A stretch of 21,490 nt of DNA from an uncultured Prevotella sp. (GCA_934272845.1 CAKQSF010000025.1:1-21490); one strand, 5' to 3'. Positions 6,581 to 14,833 are shown, counted from the first letter of the stretch. The notes: generated by a model from the letters alone, not told the origin. Numbers and translations are program-made.

Positions 6581-7216
6581 TTATTCCGCACGTTTATATG
6601 TTATGTCGTAATGACAGGCGTAGACGTTGCTCGTGGCTTGTGTCTGTCCCTTGTCGTGTGGAACGATAATCTTTACCCTTGCGTGACGGTTTTCGGGGTT
6701 GTTACGCCCAGGTTTGATGTATGTTAGGGGTACAAGCCAGCCGTTTGGCACGGAACTACTGCTATAGAATGTCATCATTCGACCTTGAGTGAAGGTTCCA
6801 TTGAAGGTCCCACTGGTGTTTCTTACCGTCATTTTGGTTGGGAACATAGTCCAATCGTACACACCTTTGTCGGTTAGTTGTAGTGAATCACCGTTAATAT
6901 TGAACTCATCAAATCTGCAAAGCAGGTCTGCGCTTTCACCGTCTTTTACGGTTTCACCAATGCCTTTGTCTACAATCTGCATGTAGATACCAGTACTTTT
7001 GAAGAACACATATTCGTTTTTCTCCACAGAAGTAGAGTCTCCTTGAGCGTGGAATGTGGCCTCGCTGATAGGATTGACATTATATTTTACCAAATAGTTG
7101 GATATGGCTGCCTGCTCACGGTCTCTTTGTTCTGCGTATGTTTCGGTGTCGCTACATGATGTTAATGCCATGGCCGCGAGTGATGCTGCGCAAAATATGT
7201 GGAGTTTATTCTTCAT
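6581..7216 (-). CDS. DUF4827-type lipoprotein with FKBP-like segment
   Basis: The 211-residue protein begins with a lipoprotein signal. A basic start and hydrophobic core lead to the lipobox ALTSC, with Cys21 as the lipid-anchor residue. The middle (about 75-180) contains G-x-G-x-x-V-x-D-G-x-x-A and related spacing seen in FKBP-type peptidyl-prolyl isomerase folds, which is typical of the DUF4827 family of Bacteroidetes. The gene has its own -7 box and lies between nrnA and glmM, an arrangement I recall from other Bacteroidales. It should sit in the outer or inner membrane facing the periplasm. Isomerase activity is not established; the specific function is unknown. Confidence 0.8.
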   Translation of the reverse strand: MKNKLHIFCAASLAAMALTSCSDTETYAEQRDREQAAISNYLVKYNVNPISEATFHAQGDSTSVEKNEYVFFKSTGIYMQIVDKGIGETVKDGESADLLCRFDEFNINGDSLQLTDKGVYDWTMFPTKMTVRNTSGTFNGTFTQGRMMTFYSSSSVPNGWLVPLTYIKPGRNNPENRHARVKIIVPHDKGQTQATSNVYACHYDITYKRAE

Positions 7217-7247
7217 TTGTTGGTTTATAAGTATTTATTTTATGGTG

Positions 7248-7255
7248 CAAAGATA
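7248..7255 (-). promoter_or_regulatory. -7 promoter box of the DUF4827 lipoprotein gene
   Basis: On the minus strand this reads TATCTTTG, matching TAnnTTTG, 32 bp upstream of the start codon. Together with the nrnA terminator just upstream of it, this shows that the lipoprotein gene has a separate transcript. Confidence 0.6.
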
Positions 7256-7257
7256 CG

Positions 7258-7320
7258 AAAAAAACGTAACATGGTGGGCAAAGTAGCGTTAAAAAACGTT
7301 ACGTTCACCACCATGTTACG
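7258..7320 (-). terminator. Terminator of the NrnA-like gene
   Basis: CGTAACATGGTGG at 7265-7277 and CCACCATGTTACG at 7308-7320 form a perfect 13-bp stem with a 30-nt loop. On the minus strand the stem is followed by seven T (7264-7258). It starts 24 bp after the NrnA-like stop codon. Confidence 0.85.
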
Positions 7321-7343
7321 CTTAGTATGGTGTATCGTGGCCA

Positions 7344-8378
7344 CTAAAGTAAGTCTGCATATTTGCGTATTGCCTCTCTTACAGTTTTCTCCGCTTCTGC
7401 CAATGAGCAGTAAAGTCTGCCACCAGAAGCGTTCTTATGACCACCGCCATTAAAGAATTCTTCTGCCATTTTGTTGCAAGGGAAGTCGTCAACGGAGCGT
7501 AGGCTTACCCATATTGTGTTGTCTTTCTCCGTGTCTTCACGCAGGGAAATGGATAATCTGTGACCTTTTATCTGCAGAGGCATGTTTACTAGTCCCTCGG
7601 CATCGCCCTTAATGAAGTGGAAATGTTTTTGGTCATCGCGTGAAATGGTATAATATGAGGCACGATATGGGGTAAGAACCTTCAGTTTTTGGTACAATAC
7701 GTACCCCGTAAGGCGTAGTCTGTCTATGCTGTAAACGTGAAAAACGTTACGGTAAATTTTATCTTTGTCGATGCCTTTGGCCAACAATAGTGAGATGATA
7801 TAGAATATCTCTGGCTGAGTAGAGTTATAGGTAAAGCCACCAGTGTCGGTCATCATGCCCGTATATGTGGTTGTTGCCATTTCTTTTGTCATGGCTTCAT
7901 AGCCTCCGAGTTGCCATATCAGTCGGAAAACAATCTCTGATGTGCTTGACATGTCGGGGTGTGAAACCTTCAATACGGCGTCGATGTCAGGGTTGAGATG
8001 ATGATCTATCAGCAGAAATTTGGCTTTACAGTCCTTTAATTCTGCCTCGATAGCAGCCCCTGTTCGTGACAATGTGTTGAAGTCTAAGCAGCATATAAGG
8101 TCTGCTTTCTGTATTATTTCGTGTGCTTCAGTTGGCTTTTTGTCGTAGCGCAGCATCTTATTTGAGCCGGGAAGCCACTGTAGAAAGTCGGGATAGAGGT
8201 CGGGTACTATCACTGTCACGTTCTTTCCCTGTTGCTCAAGGTACCTTGCCCAGGTGAGCATAGAGCCAAGTGCATCACCGTCAGCATTAATGTGGCAGAA
8301 TATTGCCACGTTATTAACAGATAAAACGAGGTCGCGCAACTGTGCGACCTCGTCGTTATTTAGAAGGTTTATATTCAT
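7344..8378 (-). CDS. nrnA: DHH-family phosphoesterase, NrnA-like nanoRNase / pAp phosphatase
   Basis: This is a 344-residue DHH/DHHA1 protein. The DHH domain shows H-x-N-A-D-G-D with His29, Asp33 and Asp35, then Asp99 in CCLDF, the family signature DHH at 125-127 followed by LNP, and Asp178 in MMTDTGG; together these form the two-metal site. The DHHA1 substrate-binding domain has GGGHKNASGG at 311-320. The length matches cytoplasmic NrnA-type enzymes, which degrade 2-5-nt RNAs and dephosphorylate pAp from sulfur metabolism. Which activity dominates cannot be read from the sequence. The upstream gap to the nucleotidyltransferase gene (212 bp) is largely filled by palindrome array C, and I found no TAnnTTTG box near the start. 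Confidence 0.88.
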   Translation of the reverse strand: MNINLLNNDEVAQLRDLVLSVNNVAIFCHINADGDALGSMLTWARYLEQQGKNVTVIVPDLYPDFLQWLPGSNKMLRYDKKPTEAHEIIQKADLICCLDFNTLSRTGAAIEAELKDCKAKFLLIDHHLNPDIDAVLKVSHPDMSSTSEIVFRLIWQLGGYEAMTKEMATTTYTGMMTDTGGFTYNSTQPEIFYIISLLLAKGIDKDKIYRNVFHVYSIDRLRLTGYVLYQKLKVLTPYRASYYTISRDDQKHFHFIKGDAEGLVNMPLQIKGHRLSISLREDTEKDNTIWVSLRSVDDFPCNKMAEEFFNGGGHKNASGGRLYCSLAEAEKTVREAIRKYADLL

Positions 8379-8414
8379 TAATAGAGTATTGCCTTATAAC
8401 TTTATTGCGTTATT

Positions 8415-8590
8415 ACTATTCTATAGTAGCATTATTACTATTCTATAGTAGTGCTATTACTATTCTATAGTAGTGCTATTACTATTCTACAGTAGCATTG
8501 TTACAATTCTATAGTAGTGCTATTACTATCCGAAAACAGCGTTACTGCTATTCAAAAGTAACGTTATTACTATCCGAAAATAGCCTAATT
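8415..8590. repeat. Array C: eight 13-bp palindromes in exact 22-bp register
   Basis: Units begin at 8415, 8437, 8459, 8481, 8503, 8525, 8547 and 8569. The best copies read ACTAT-TCT-ATAGT (5-3-5, extended to 6-bp arms by flanking T and A). Later copies degrade to ACTAT-CCG-AAAAC and the like. The 9-bp spacers are AGCATTATT, AGTGCTATT (three times), AGCATTGTT, AGCGTTACT, AACGTTATT and AGCCTAATT. The array fills the gap between the nucleotidyltransferase stop and the nrnA start, so it would be transcribed as a row of small hairpins if the two genes are co-transcribed. Its 13+9 architecture equals that of arrays A and B, although the palindrome sequence differs. Confidence 0.85.
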
Positions 8591-9514
8591 TTAGAACAGT
8601 TTGTTTGGATAAACGCCCTCTTCCACGAGTTTTGCGATACGTGCTACTGTGTCAGGACGATCTTCTGAGTATGTAACACCGAACCATTTGCTTGTAGTGT
8701 CAAGCACTTTACATGTTGCTGTGCCATCATTGATGAGTTTATTAACCATCAGTGGGATGAAGAACTCAGACTTTAAGTTGGCAATGTTTGCAGGGTCTGA
8801 CAGGAATTCCTTGAAGTATTCCTCTGAATGCTGGAAGTAGTCAGGAGTAAAGCCCCACATGTTCATACTTACTGGGCACTTCTCGTCAACGGTAACCCAT
8901 GCTCCATCGTCAGCGTTGTTATCACGATAAGCCACTGTTCCGTCAGCCTGACGTGCGATTTTAGTACGCTCTACGCAAGTAGTAAGGCATCCATTGGCGT
9001 CTGTTGAGCATATACCACGGCTAACAGTACCGTTCTCACTAAGTGTGTTGCCTACACGGAATCCAACCATAGCGTACTGACCAGTTGCTCCTTCAGGCAA
9101 TTCAGAGAGGAATTTGCCTACTACCATGAATGCGTCGCGGTTGTAGAAGTCATCGCAGTTAATAACACAGAAAGGCTCCTTGATAATGTCTTTTCCCATG
9201 AGTACAGCGTGATTGGTACCCCATGGCTTTTGGCGACCTTCTGGAACACTAAATCCTTCTGGCAGTGCATCGATGCTTTGGAAACACAATTCACACTTAA
9301 CCTTGCCCTCGTATTTAGAGAGTATCTGTGTGCGGAACTGCTCTTCGAAGTCCTTACGGATTACCCATACGATCTTGCCAAAGCCTGCTTGTATCGCGTC
9401 ATAGATACTATAGTCCATTATGGTCTCACCGTTTGGGCCCAGACCATCAAGTTGTTTCAGACCACCGTAGCGGCTTCCCATGCCTGCTGCAAGGAGAAAA
9501 AGTGTTGGTTTCAT
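8591..9514 (-). CDS. Sugar-phosphate nucleotidyltransferase family protein
   Basis: This 307-residue cytoplasmic protein has the NTP-transferase fold. The nucleotide-binding signature is LAAGMGSRYGGLKQ (residues 8-21, containing G-x-G-x-R and the Lys-Gln pair). KPWGTNHA near 96-103 matches the second nucleotide contact, and NCDDF near 119-123 gives the metal-binding aspartates. Such enzymes join a sugar-1-phosphate to an NTP, producing an NDP-sugar for envelope or capsule polymers. Which sugar and nucleotide are used is not evident, and no partner kinase or pathway gene lies next to it. It has its own -7 box, and a 22-bp palindrome array follows its stop codon. Confidence 0.75.
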   Translation of the reverse strand: MKPTLFLLAAGMGSRYGGLKQLDGLGPNGETIMDYSIYDAIQAGFGKIVWVIRKDFEEQFRTQILSKYEGKVKCELCFQSIDALPEGFSVPEGRQKPWGTNHAVLMGKDIIKEPFCVINCDDFYNRDAFMVVGKFLSELPEGATGQYAMVGFRVGNTLSENGTVSRGICSTDANGCLTTCVERTKIARQADGTVAYRDNNADDGAWVTVDEKCPVSMNMWGFTPDYFQHSEEYFKEFLSDPANIANLKSEFFIPLMVNKLINDGTATCKVLDTTSKWFGVTYSEDRPDTVARIAKLVEEGVYPNKLF

Positions 9515-9561
9515 AATATTCTTTTGTTAATGTGTTATGTATTAGTGCTTCATTAGCGATG

Positions 9562-9569
9562 CAAAATTA
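9562..9569 (-). promoter_or_regulatory. -7 promoter box of the nucleotidyltransferase gene
   Basis: On the minus strand this reads TAATTTTG, matching TAnnTTTG, 48 bp upstream of the start codon. No convincing -33 box at the expected distance. Confidence 0.5.
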
Positions 9570-9671
9570 CCTTTTTCTTTTGAAACAATCGTAATTTTTA
9601 ATAAAATTAACATGGCAAAAAGGTAATTTCTGTGCTTTTTGTGTGATGTGTACCCACACACTTTTGGGAAT

Positions 9672-9807
9672 AATTCATAATTCATATTGTTTAATTCATA
9701 AATCATAACGTATAAATTCATAAATCATAATGCATAAATTCATAAATCATAATGCATAAATTCTTAAATTATAATGCATAAATTCATAAATCATAATGCA
9801 TAATTCG
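9672..9807. repeat. Array D: AT-rich 22-bp tandem repeat
   Basis: AATTCA-type unit starts fall at 9672, 9693, 9715, 9737, 9759, 9781 and 9802, giving steps of 21, 22, 22, 22, 22 and 21. Units are built from AATTCATAAATCATAA followed by TGCATA and differ at few positions. There is no obvious 5-3-5 palindrome here; only the 22-bp period is shared with arrays A to C. No gene overlaps it. Confidence 0.8.
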
Positions 9808-9935
9808 TAATTATTTTGTGTGTTTGGGCTTTCGTTGTTACGTTGTAATTGTATTGCTGCAACTATGTGTGGTTAACGCATTGTCGAAATTATTGGGCAG
9901 TAAAATTGTTGCAATTTACTTTTATCTGCACGTAT
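9808..9935. other. Gene-free segment between the two AT-rich repeat blocks
   Basis: No coding region is supported. It contains one isolated 5-3-5 palindrome, GTTAC-GTT-GTAAT at 9837-9849, of the kind seen in array A, and an imperfect palindrome at 9900-9919. The segment is bounded by repeat arrays built from the same TATGAATT/AATTCATA word in opposite orientation. Confidence 0.4.
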
Positions 9936-9938
9936 AAT

Positions 9939-10024
9939 TATGAATTAAGCATTATGCATTATGAATTTATGCATTATGAATTGTGCATTATGTATTAAGC
10001 ATTATGAATTAATCAGTATGAATT
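9939..10024. repeat. Array E: AT-rich repeats in opposite orientation, abutting thiL
   Basis: TATGAATT (once TATGTATT) occurs at 9939, 9960, 9975, 9989, 10003 and 10017, spaced 21, 15, 14, 14 and 14 bp. It is the reverse complement of the word used in array D, so D and E face each other across about 130 bp. The last copy touches the thiL stop codon. Confidence 0.7.
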
Positions 10025-11115
10025 TACTTCAGCGGGTTCCATCCTTGTGAGAGTAGTTCGAACTCATTGCCGTCGCGGGCCACGAGTTGCATGCCCAGTT
10101 CTGGCTTTGTTATGTGTCCGATAACCTTAATACCTTCCATGTTTTGCAACGTCTCGTTGTCACCGATAGGGCATGTAAAGAGTAGTTCATAGTCCTCGCC
10201 CCCGTTCAGTGCGCATGTAGTGACGTTCATGTTTAGTTCTTCTGCCATGACGGCTGTTTGATAATCAATAGGCAAGAACTTTTCGAACACTCTACAGCCC
10301 ACGCCCGATTGTTTGCAGATGTGGTGCAACTCAGACGATAGACCATCAGAAATGTCCATCATTGCCGTTGGGTGTATACCGGCTTCACGTAGTTTTATTA
10401 AGATGTCTCCGCGTGCTTCTGGCTGCAGTTGACGCTGAATGAGGTATTCCTTACCGGCAAAATCAGGCTGCCAAGCCTCGTCCAGTTCGCGTTGCAGTGC
10501 CTCTATTCGCTTAGTGTCCTTGGTCTCTTTCAGTTTTTTCTGAATGTCCTTAACCTGGCTGTAGTACACCATTTTCTCCCGTTCCAGCAGTTGTAATCCC
10601 ATATAAGCAGCCCCGAGGTCGCCTGAAACGCATATAAGGTCAGTATCTTTCGCACCGTTGCGGTATATAATATCTTCTTTTTTTGCCTCGCCAATACATG
10701 TAATGCTGATAGCAAGTCCTGTAAGTGACGATGTGGTGTCGCCTCCTACGATGTCAATTCCCCATTTGTCGCAGGCAAGATGCAGTCCCTCATAGAAAGC
10801 CTCCATATCCTCAGCGACAAACCTTTTCGATAATGCTATAGACACGATAAGTTGCCTTGGCGTTCCTCCCATGGCGAAAACGTCGCTGATATTGACCATA
10901 GCCGACTTGTATCCGAGGTGTTTCATGTCAACGTATGTAAGGTCAAAGTGAACACCTTCCATCAACATGTCTGTCGTTACGAGTGTTTCAGTGTCAGGAT
11001 AGTGCAGCACTGCGCAATCGTCTCCTACACCTTTCACTGTTGATGTGTTGTTTATCTTAATATCCTTTGTAAGTCTTTCTATAAGACCAAACTCTCCAAG
11101 TTTCGCTATTTCCAT
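10024..11115 (-). CDS. thiL: Thiamine-monophosphate kinase
   Basis: ThiL phosphorylates thiamine phosphate with ATP to the cofactor thiamine diphosphate, in the cytoplasm. The 363-residue protein shows the AIR-synthase-like fold signatures GVGDDCAV (29-36, metal-binding Asp32/Asp33), TTDMLMEGVHF (47-57), NISD (75-78), GGDTT (124-128) and DISDGL (254-259). A charged helical segment at about 187-214 (QKKLKETKDTKRIEALQREL) is inserted relative to shorter homologues (E. coli ThiL is about 325 residues), and I believe it is common in Bacteroidetes. It is the last gene of the sppA-lpxK-pnp-thiL operon, 38 bp behind pnp, and its 3' end runs into AT-rich repeats without an evident terminator. Confidence 0.93.
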   Translation of the reverse strand: MEIAKLGEFGLIERLTKDIKINNTSTVKGVGDDCAVLHYPDTETLVTTDMLMEGVHFDLTYVDMKHLGYKSAMVNISDVFAMGGTPRQLIVSIALSKRFVAEDMEAFYEGLHLACDKWGIDIVGGDTTSSLTGLAISITCIGEAKKEDIIYRNGAKDTDLICVSGDLGAAYMGLQLLEREKMVYYSQVKDIQKKLKETKDTKRIEALQRELDEAWQPDFAGKEYLIQRQLQPEARGDILIKLREAGIHPTAMMDISDGLSSELHHICKQSGVGCRVFEKFLPIDYQTAVMAEELNMNVTTCALNGGEDYELLFTCPIGDNETLQNMEGIKVIGHITKPELGMQLVARDGNEFELLSQGWNPLK

Positions 11116-11153
11116 TTTTATGGTTTCGTCGTTGTTTTTTGTTTATAACGTTT

Positions 11154-11963
11154 TTATAATCTTTTTACCATCTCTCTCATTATCTCGGTCATCAGCGGTT
11201 CAGCGTTATTTGCCGCTTCTTGCACCTCTTCGTGGGTTGCTTCTACAGGAGTGTCTGATATTCCCATGTTGGTAATGACGCTTACTCCGAACACCTTCAT
11301 GCCACAGTGTCGTGCTACTATTACTTCCGGTACGGTGCTCATGCCCACCGCGTCACCGCCAAGCAGGTGGTAGGCACGGTATTCTGCTGGTGTCTCATAA
11401 CTCGGTCCTTGTACTCCGAAGTACGTACCGTGAACCAATCGTATGCCTTTCTCTTCGGCAATAGAGTCAGCGAGAGCAATGAGTTGTTTGTCATAAGCCT
11501 CGTGCATGTCAGGGAAGCGTGGTCCCTGTGGTATATTTTTGCCTCGTAGTGGGTGCTCGGGGAAGAAGTTTATGTGGTCCTTAATAACCATAAGGTCCCC
11601 GATACGGAAGTCTTTGTTTGCTCCTCCAGCGGCATTACTAACAAAGACCGTCTCTATTCCCAGTTCTTTCATGACGCGAATTGGGAACGTTACCTCTTTC
11701 ATAGAGTATCCCTCGTAGTAGTGGAAACGCCCTTTCATGGCGAGTATGTCGCGTCCGCCAAGTTTTCCGAATATAAGTTTTCCGTCATGTCCCTCCACGG
11801 TTGAAACGGGGAAGTGTGGTATATCCTTATACGGAAACTCGTATGTGTCAGTAATCTCAGAAGCCAATTGTCCGAGGCCTGTCCCCAGTACTATCGCTAT
11901 TTGGGGCGCAGTAGTCATCCGCGCCTGCAGCCATGCTGCCGTTTCTTTGATGTGTTCGTACAT
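11154..11963 (-). CDS. punA: Purine-nucleoside phosphorylase (trimeric PNP family)
   Basis: The enzyme splits purine nucleosides with phosphate into base and ribose-1-phosphate for salvage. From the ATG at 11963 the protein has 269 residues, the family's usual length, and begins MYEHIKETAAWLQ. The open frame extends upstream to 12032, but those 23 residues do not resemble PNP and overlap lpxK further, so I chose the internal start. Motifs seen are LGTGLG (phosphate loop), STVEGHDG, GRFHYYEG, SNAAGG, GPSYETPAEY with GGDAVGMSTVPE (base and ribose site) and VITNMG. It lies third in the sppA-lpxK-pnp-thiL operon, and its first 107 nt overlap the end of lpxK in another frame. Confidence 0.93.
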   Translation of the reverse strand: MYEHIKETAAWLQARMTTAPQIAIVLGTGLGQLASEITDTYEFPYKDIPHFPVSTVEGHDGKLIFGKLGGRDILAMKGRFHYYEGYSMKEVTFPIRVMKELGIETVFVSNAAGGANKDFRIGDLMVIKDHINFFPEHPLRGKNIPQGPRFPDMHEAYDKQLIALADSIAEEKGIRLVHGTYFGVQGPSYETPAEYRAYHLLGGDAVGMSTVPEVIVARHCGMKVFGVSVITNMGISDTPVEATHEEVQEAANNAEPLMTEIMREMVKRL

Positions 11964-13038
11964 ACTCAATAATTTTATTGTTGAACTTTTCCTCCTCGCC
12001 AAGCATGAAACTGACGTGTATTGGTTGTACATATATGTTTTGTCTAACCTCGTCAGAGAGTCCCTTGATGTTCTCGAGTCGTGTGGCGTCTTTCTCTGTC
12101 GTTATGATAATGGCAGGTTTCTTTATCATTTTGAATGACATGTTGATAGCCTCTACGTCGGATGCCGTAAACTGATGATGGTCTCCGAAGAACATTGGTG
12201 TGATGCTTTTACACTTGTCTTTCAGGTCCTTCACCATTTGTTGTGGAGACGCTATGCCTGTAAGTAAAAGCACGTTTGGCAATATTGCCTTTTCCTCCTC
12301 GCCTTCTTTCTGTTGCTTAATCGGTTTCCCTTCGGGGTAGAGGGGTTCCAGTGGACTGTTTTCTATTGTTGTAAAGTACAGTTCTTGGTATGGAAACAGT
12401 TCCATGGCACGCCGTAATACGCGGAAACTCATAGGCTTGAGGTCCTTTGGGCATTTTGTTATTATCACGATGTCGGCACGGTTTTTACCCTCTTTCGGTT
12501 CGCGCAGTCGTCCCGCAGGCAACAGTTTGTCGTAGATAATGAGTCGATGGTAGTCCACGAGCAGAATGTTCAGCCCAGGTTTTACGTACCTATGTTGGTA
12601 TGCATCGTCCAGCACTACCAATTGCGTATCCTTCGTTTCTGGCGATGTAATCAGTTTCTTGATGCCCTTACATCTATTTGCCTCCACAGCCACATATACA
12701 TTCTTAAACTTGCGGTGCATCTGGTACGGTTCGTCACCAATCTCAGGCATTGTGGTGTCCGGCTTTGCCAGTCGGTAGCCGTGGCTCTTTCTCTTGTATC
12801 CGCGACTCAGCACAGCCACCTTGATGCGGTTGTGAAGCAGTCTGACGATATACTCTACGTGTGGTGTTTTGCCCGAACCGCCTACGGTAATATTTCCCAC
12901 GGCGATAACAGGCACATCAAAACTCCTGCTCTTCAGGATGTTAGCATCGAAGAGAAGGTTGCGCACGAACACACCAAAGCCATAAAGCCACGACAGCGGC
13001 AGTAACCATTTGTTTATCTTGATGAAGTCGCCTTCCAT
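11857..13038 (-). CDS. lpxK: Tetraacyldisaccharide 4'-kinase (lipid A synthesis)
   Basis: LpxK adds the 4'-phosphate to the lipid A disaccharide at the inner face of the cytoplasmic membrane. The 393-residue protein has an N-terminal hydrophobic, membrane-associating segment (about 11-30) and the Walker A loop VGGSGKT (52-58). It also has LDDAYQHR near 143-150 (usually DDGFQHR in the family), the substrate loop GRLREP, and TTEKDATRL. The conserved part ends near residue 366 (IIEYVRTHQRN). The remaining 27 residues (GSMAAGADDY onward) lie wholly within pnp and look unconserved. The start is 7 bp after sppA, so translation is probably coupled. The overlap with pnp (11857-11963) is unusually long. 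Confidence 0.92.
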   Translation of the reverse strand: MEGDFIKINKWLLPLSWLYGFGVFVRNLLFDANILKSRSFDVPVIAVGNITVGGSGKTPHVEYIVRLLHNRIKVAVLSRGYKRKSHGYRLAKPDTTMPEIGDEPYQMHRKFKNVYVAVEANRCKGIKKLITSPETKDTQLVVLDDAYQHRYVKPGLNILLVDYHRLIIYDKLLPAGRLREPKEGKNRADIVIITKCPKDLKPMSFRVLRRAMELFPYQELYFTTIENSPLEPLYPEGKPIKQQKEGEEEKAILPNVLLLTGIASPQQMVKDLKDKCKSITPMFFGDHHQFTASDVEAINMSFKMIKKPAIIITTEKDATRLENIKGLSDEVRQNIYVQPIHVSFMLGEEEKFNNKIIEYVRTHQRNGSMAAGADDYCAPNSDSTGDRPRTIGF

Positions 13039-13045
13039 GTCTTTT

Positions 13046-14833
13046 CTATTTTACTGTCAATACAATAGGGCAACGTGCCTGTATCGGACTCTGTTGTTGT
13101 ATGTTGCGTACCATGACGAATGGCTCGTAGTAGGCACCGAGAGTAGTGTGCAACTGCTCGTCGAGGTTATTGCCATTACCACTGACAGTCTCTGTCAGTT
13201 GCGTCAGCCAGTCGCTTGGCTCAGGGTATGCAATCGTTTCATAACTCTTTATCTTCGCCAGTTGTGCAGCCTTCGCTATGGCATCGTTGATGCCGCCGAT
13301 GCCGTCAACCAGACCAATCTTCACAGCATCCGTGCCCAACCATACACGTCCTTCCGCTATTTCCTTTACCTTACTGATAGGTAAACGCCTACCGTCTGCC
13401 ACACGTTTGCAGAACAGTTCATAGCCGTTGTTTATGTATTGTTGCAACAAAGCCACCTCCTCAGCATTGAACGGACGTGCTGTCTGTGCAAAATTGAAGT
13501 CAGAATGTTTATTCGTCTTAACATTATCAAACTTTATGCCAAGTTTCTGTGTCATAAGGTTACTGGCGTCAGGGAATACTCCGAAGATGCCGATAGACCC
13601 CGTCAGCGTGGTAGGTTGCGCCATGATGTAAGACGAAACACACGACATATAGTATGCTCCAGACGCTGCTGCGCCGCTCATTGATACCACAACAGGTTTC
13701 TTTTCCTTCAGCGTCTTTATGGCGTGCCAAATCTCTTCAGAAGCGAAAGCGTCGCCACCACCAGAGTTAACGCGCAGTACCACCGCCTTAATATCATCGT
13801 CCTTAGCCAGAGTCTCAAGGTCTTTCACCACAGTAGGACTTACTATTCCGCTCTCGCCCCCGTTCAGGATACCAGCCTCTGGTGCCCTTACTATGGAGCC
13901 TTCACAGTAGTAAATAGCAATCTTTCGGTTGTCGTCCTTACTGCCGTAAGTACTGTTGTTCAGTGTGCTGCAAGTTATTTGGTCTATCTCCTTGTTGCTG
14001 TCAATGCCGAGCAGTTTCTTCATCTCTGTCTTAACATTCTCGGCATACAACGTTTTGTCTATCAGTTTGTGTTTCAGTAGGTAAGCGGTGTTCTGTATAA
14101 CAGACATGTCGTCAGCGCAACTGTTAACCTCCGCCTTACTAATGCCGCGTCCCTTGCTTATCGCTTCAGTCACTTCGTCCCATATACCACTGATGTATCG
14201 CGTTACCTGTTCGCGGTTGGCGTCACTCATTTTCTCCTCCGTGTACTCCTCCGTAGCACTTTTGAACTTGCCCACCTTTACCACAGTCATCTTTACTCCA
14301 AACTTGGCGAGCAAATCCTTTAGGTACATTGGCTGCGCTGCCAGACCGTGAATGTCTAGCATTCCAGACGGGTTAATCCATACTTTATCGGCAACAGAGC
14401 AAACGTAGTATGCCCCTTGCGTATATTCTTTGGCATAACTGACGATAATTTTCTTCTTCGCCTTAGCACGTTCCAGTGCCTGTCTTATCTCCTGTAGAGA
14501 TGCATAGTCAGTGTTTACGATGCCCGCTTCAATGTATATTGCTCTTATTTCCTTTGACGCTGCCGCCTTGTCGATGGCTCCGACGATGTCGTCAAGTCCC
14601 TGTTGCATGCCACTGTCGTCCATCAAAGACTTAAAAGCATTCTCTGTTTTATGTTCGACTATGTCGCCAGAAAGGTTGACTACAAGCACGCTGTTGTCCT
14701 TAACTTCCAGTGTGTCGGTAGAGCCAGAAACCATGATGGCAGTGATAACAACAGTAGCCAGCAATGTTAAGCCAATGAAAAATATTGCGCACCCCGTGAA
14801 GGTCGCTAAAGTGAATTTAAAGAATTGTCGCAT
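13046..14833 (-). CDS. sppA: Signal peptide peptidase SppA, long (67K) form
   Basis: This 595-residue inner-membrane serine protease degrades cleaved signal peptides. One transmembrane helix lies at about 10-36, followed by two tandem SppA (S49, ClpP-like) domains. The general base is Lys191 in VGKFKSATEEY, which aligns with E. coli Lys209 in YKSAVEP. The nucleophile is Ser391 in SGAAASGAYY. LRVNSGGGDAFAS near 353-365 and TGSIGIFGV near 411-419 are typical of the C-terminal domain. The active site faces the periplasm. It is the first gene of the sppA-lpxK-pnp-thiL operon, with a -7 box close upstream. Confidence 0.93.
   Translation of the reverse strand: MRQFFKFTLATFTGCAIFFIGLTLLATVVITAIMVSGSTDTLEVKDNSVLVVNLSGDIVEHKTENAFKSLMDDSGMQQGLDDIVGAIDKAAASKEIRAIYIEAGIVNTDYASLQEIRQALERAKAKKKIIVSYAKEYTQGAYYVCSVADKVWINPSGMLDIHGLAAQPMYLKDLLAKFGVKMTVVKVGKFKSATEEYTEEKMSDANREQVTRYISGIWDEVTEAISKGRGISKAEVNSCADDMSVIQNTAYLLKHKLIDKTLYAENVKTEMKKLLGIDSNKEIDQITCSTLNNSTYGSKDDNRKIAIYYCEGSIVRAPEAGILNGGESGIVSPTVVKDLETLAKDDDIKAVVLRVNSGGGDAFASEEIWHAIKTLKEKKPVVVSMSGAAASGAYYMSCVSSYIMAQPTTLTGSIGIFGVFPDASNLMTQKLGIKFDNVKTNKHSDFNFAQTARPFNAEEVALLQQYINNGYELFCKRVADGRRLPISKVKEIAEGRVWLGTDAVKIGLVDGIGGINDAIAKAAQLAKIKSYETIAYPEPSDWLTQLTETVSGNGNNLDEQLHTTLGAYYEPFVMVRNIQQQSPIQARCPIVLTVK

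Noticed and set aside
9635..9668. GTGTG/CACAC hairpin as terminator for thiL
   Set aside because: On the minus strand no T-run follows the stem, and it lies about 350 bp past the thiL stop. On the plus strand there is no gene to terminate.
9837..9849. Single GTTAC-GTT-GTAAT palindrome as a further 22-bp array
   Set aside because: The positions 22 and 44 bp further on hold no palindrome. Only the position 66 bp on (9903) has a weak match, so this is likely chance.
11964..12032. Upstream extension of pnp to the start at 12032
   Set aside because: The extra 23 residues do not resemble the PNP N-terminus, and they would enlarge the lpxK overlap. The ATG at 11963 gives the family's normal start.
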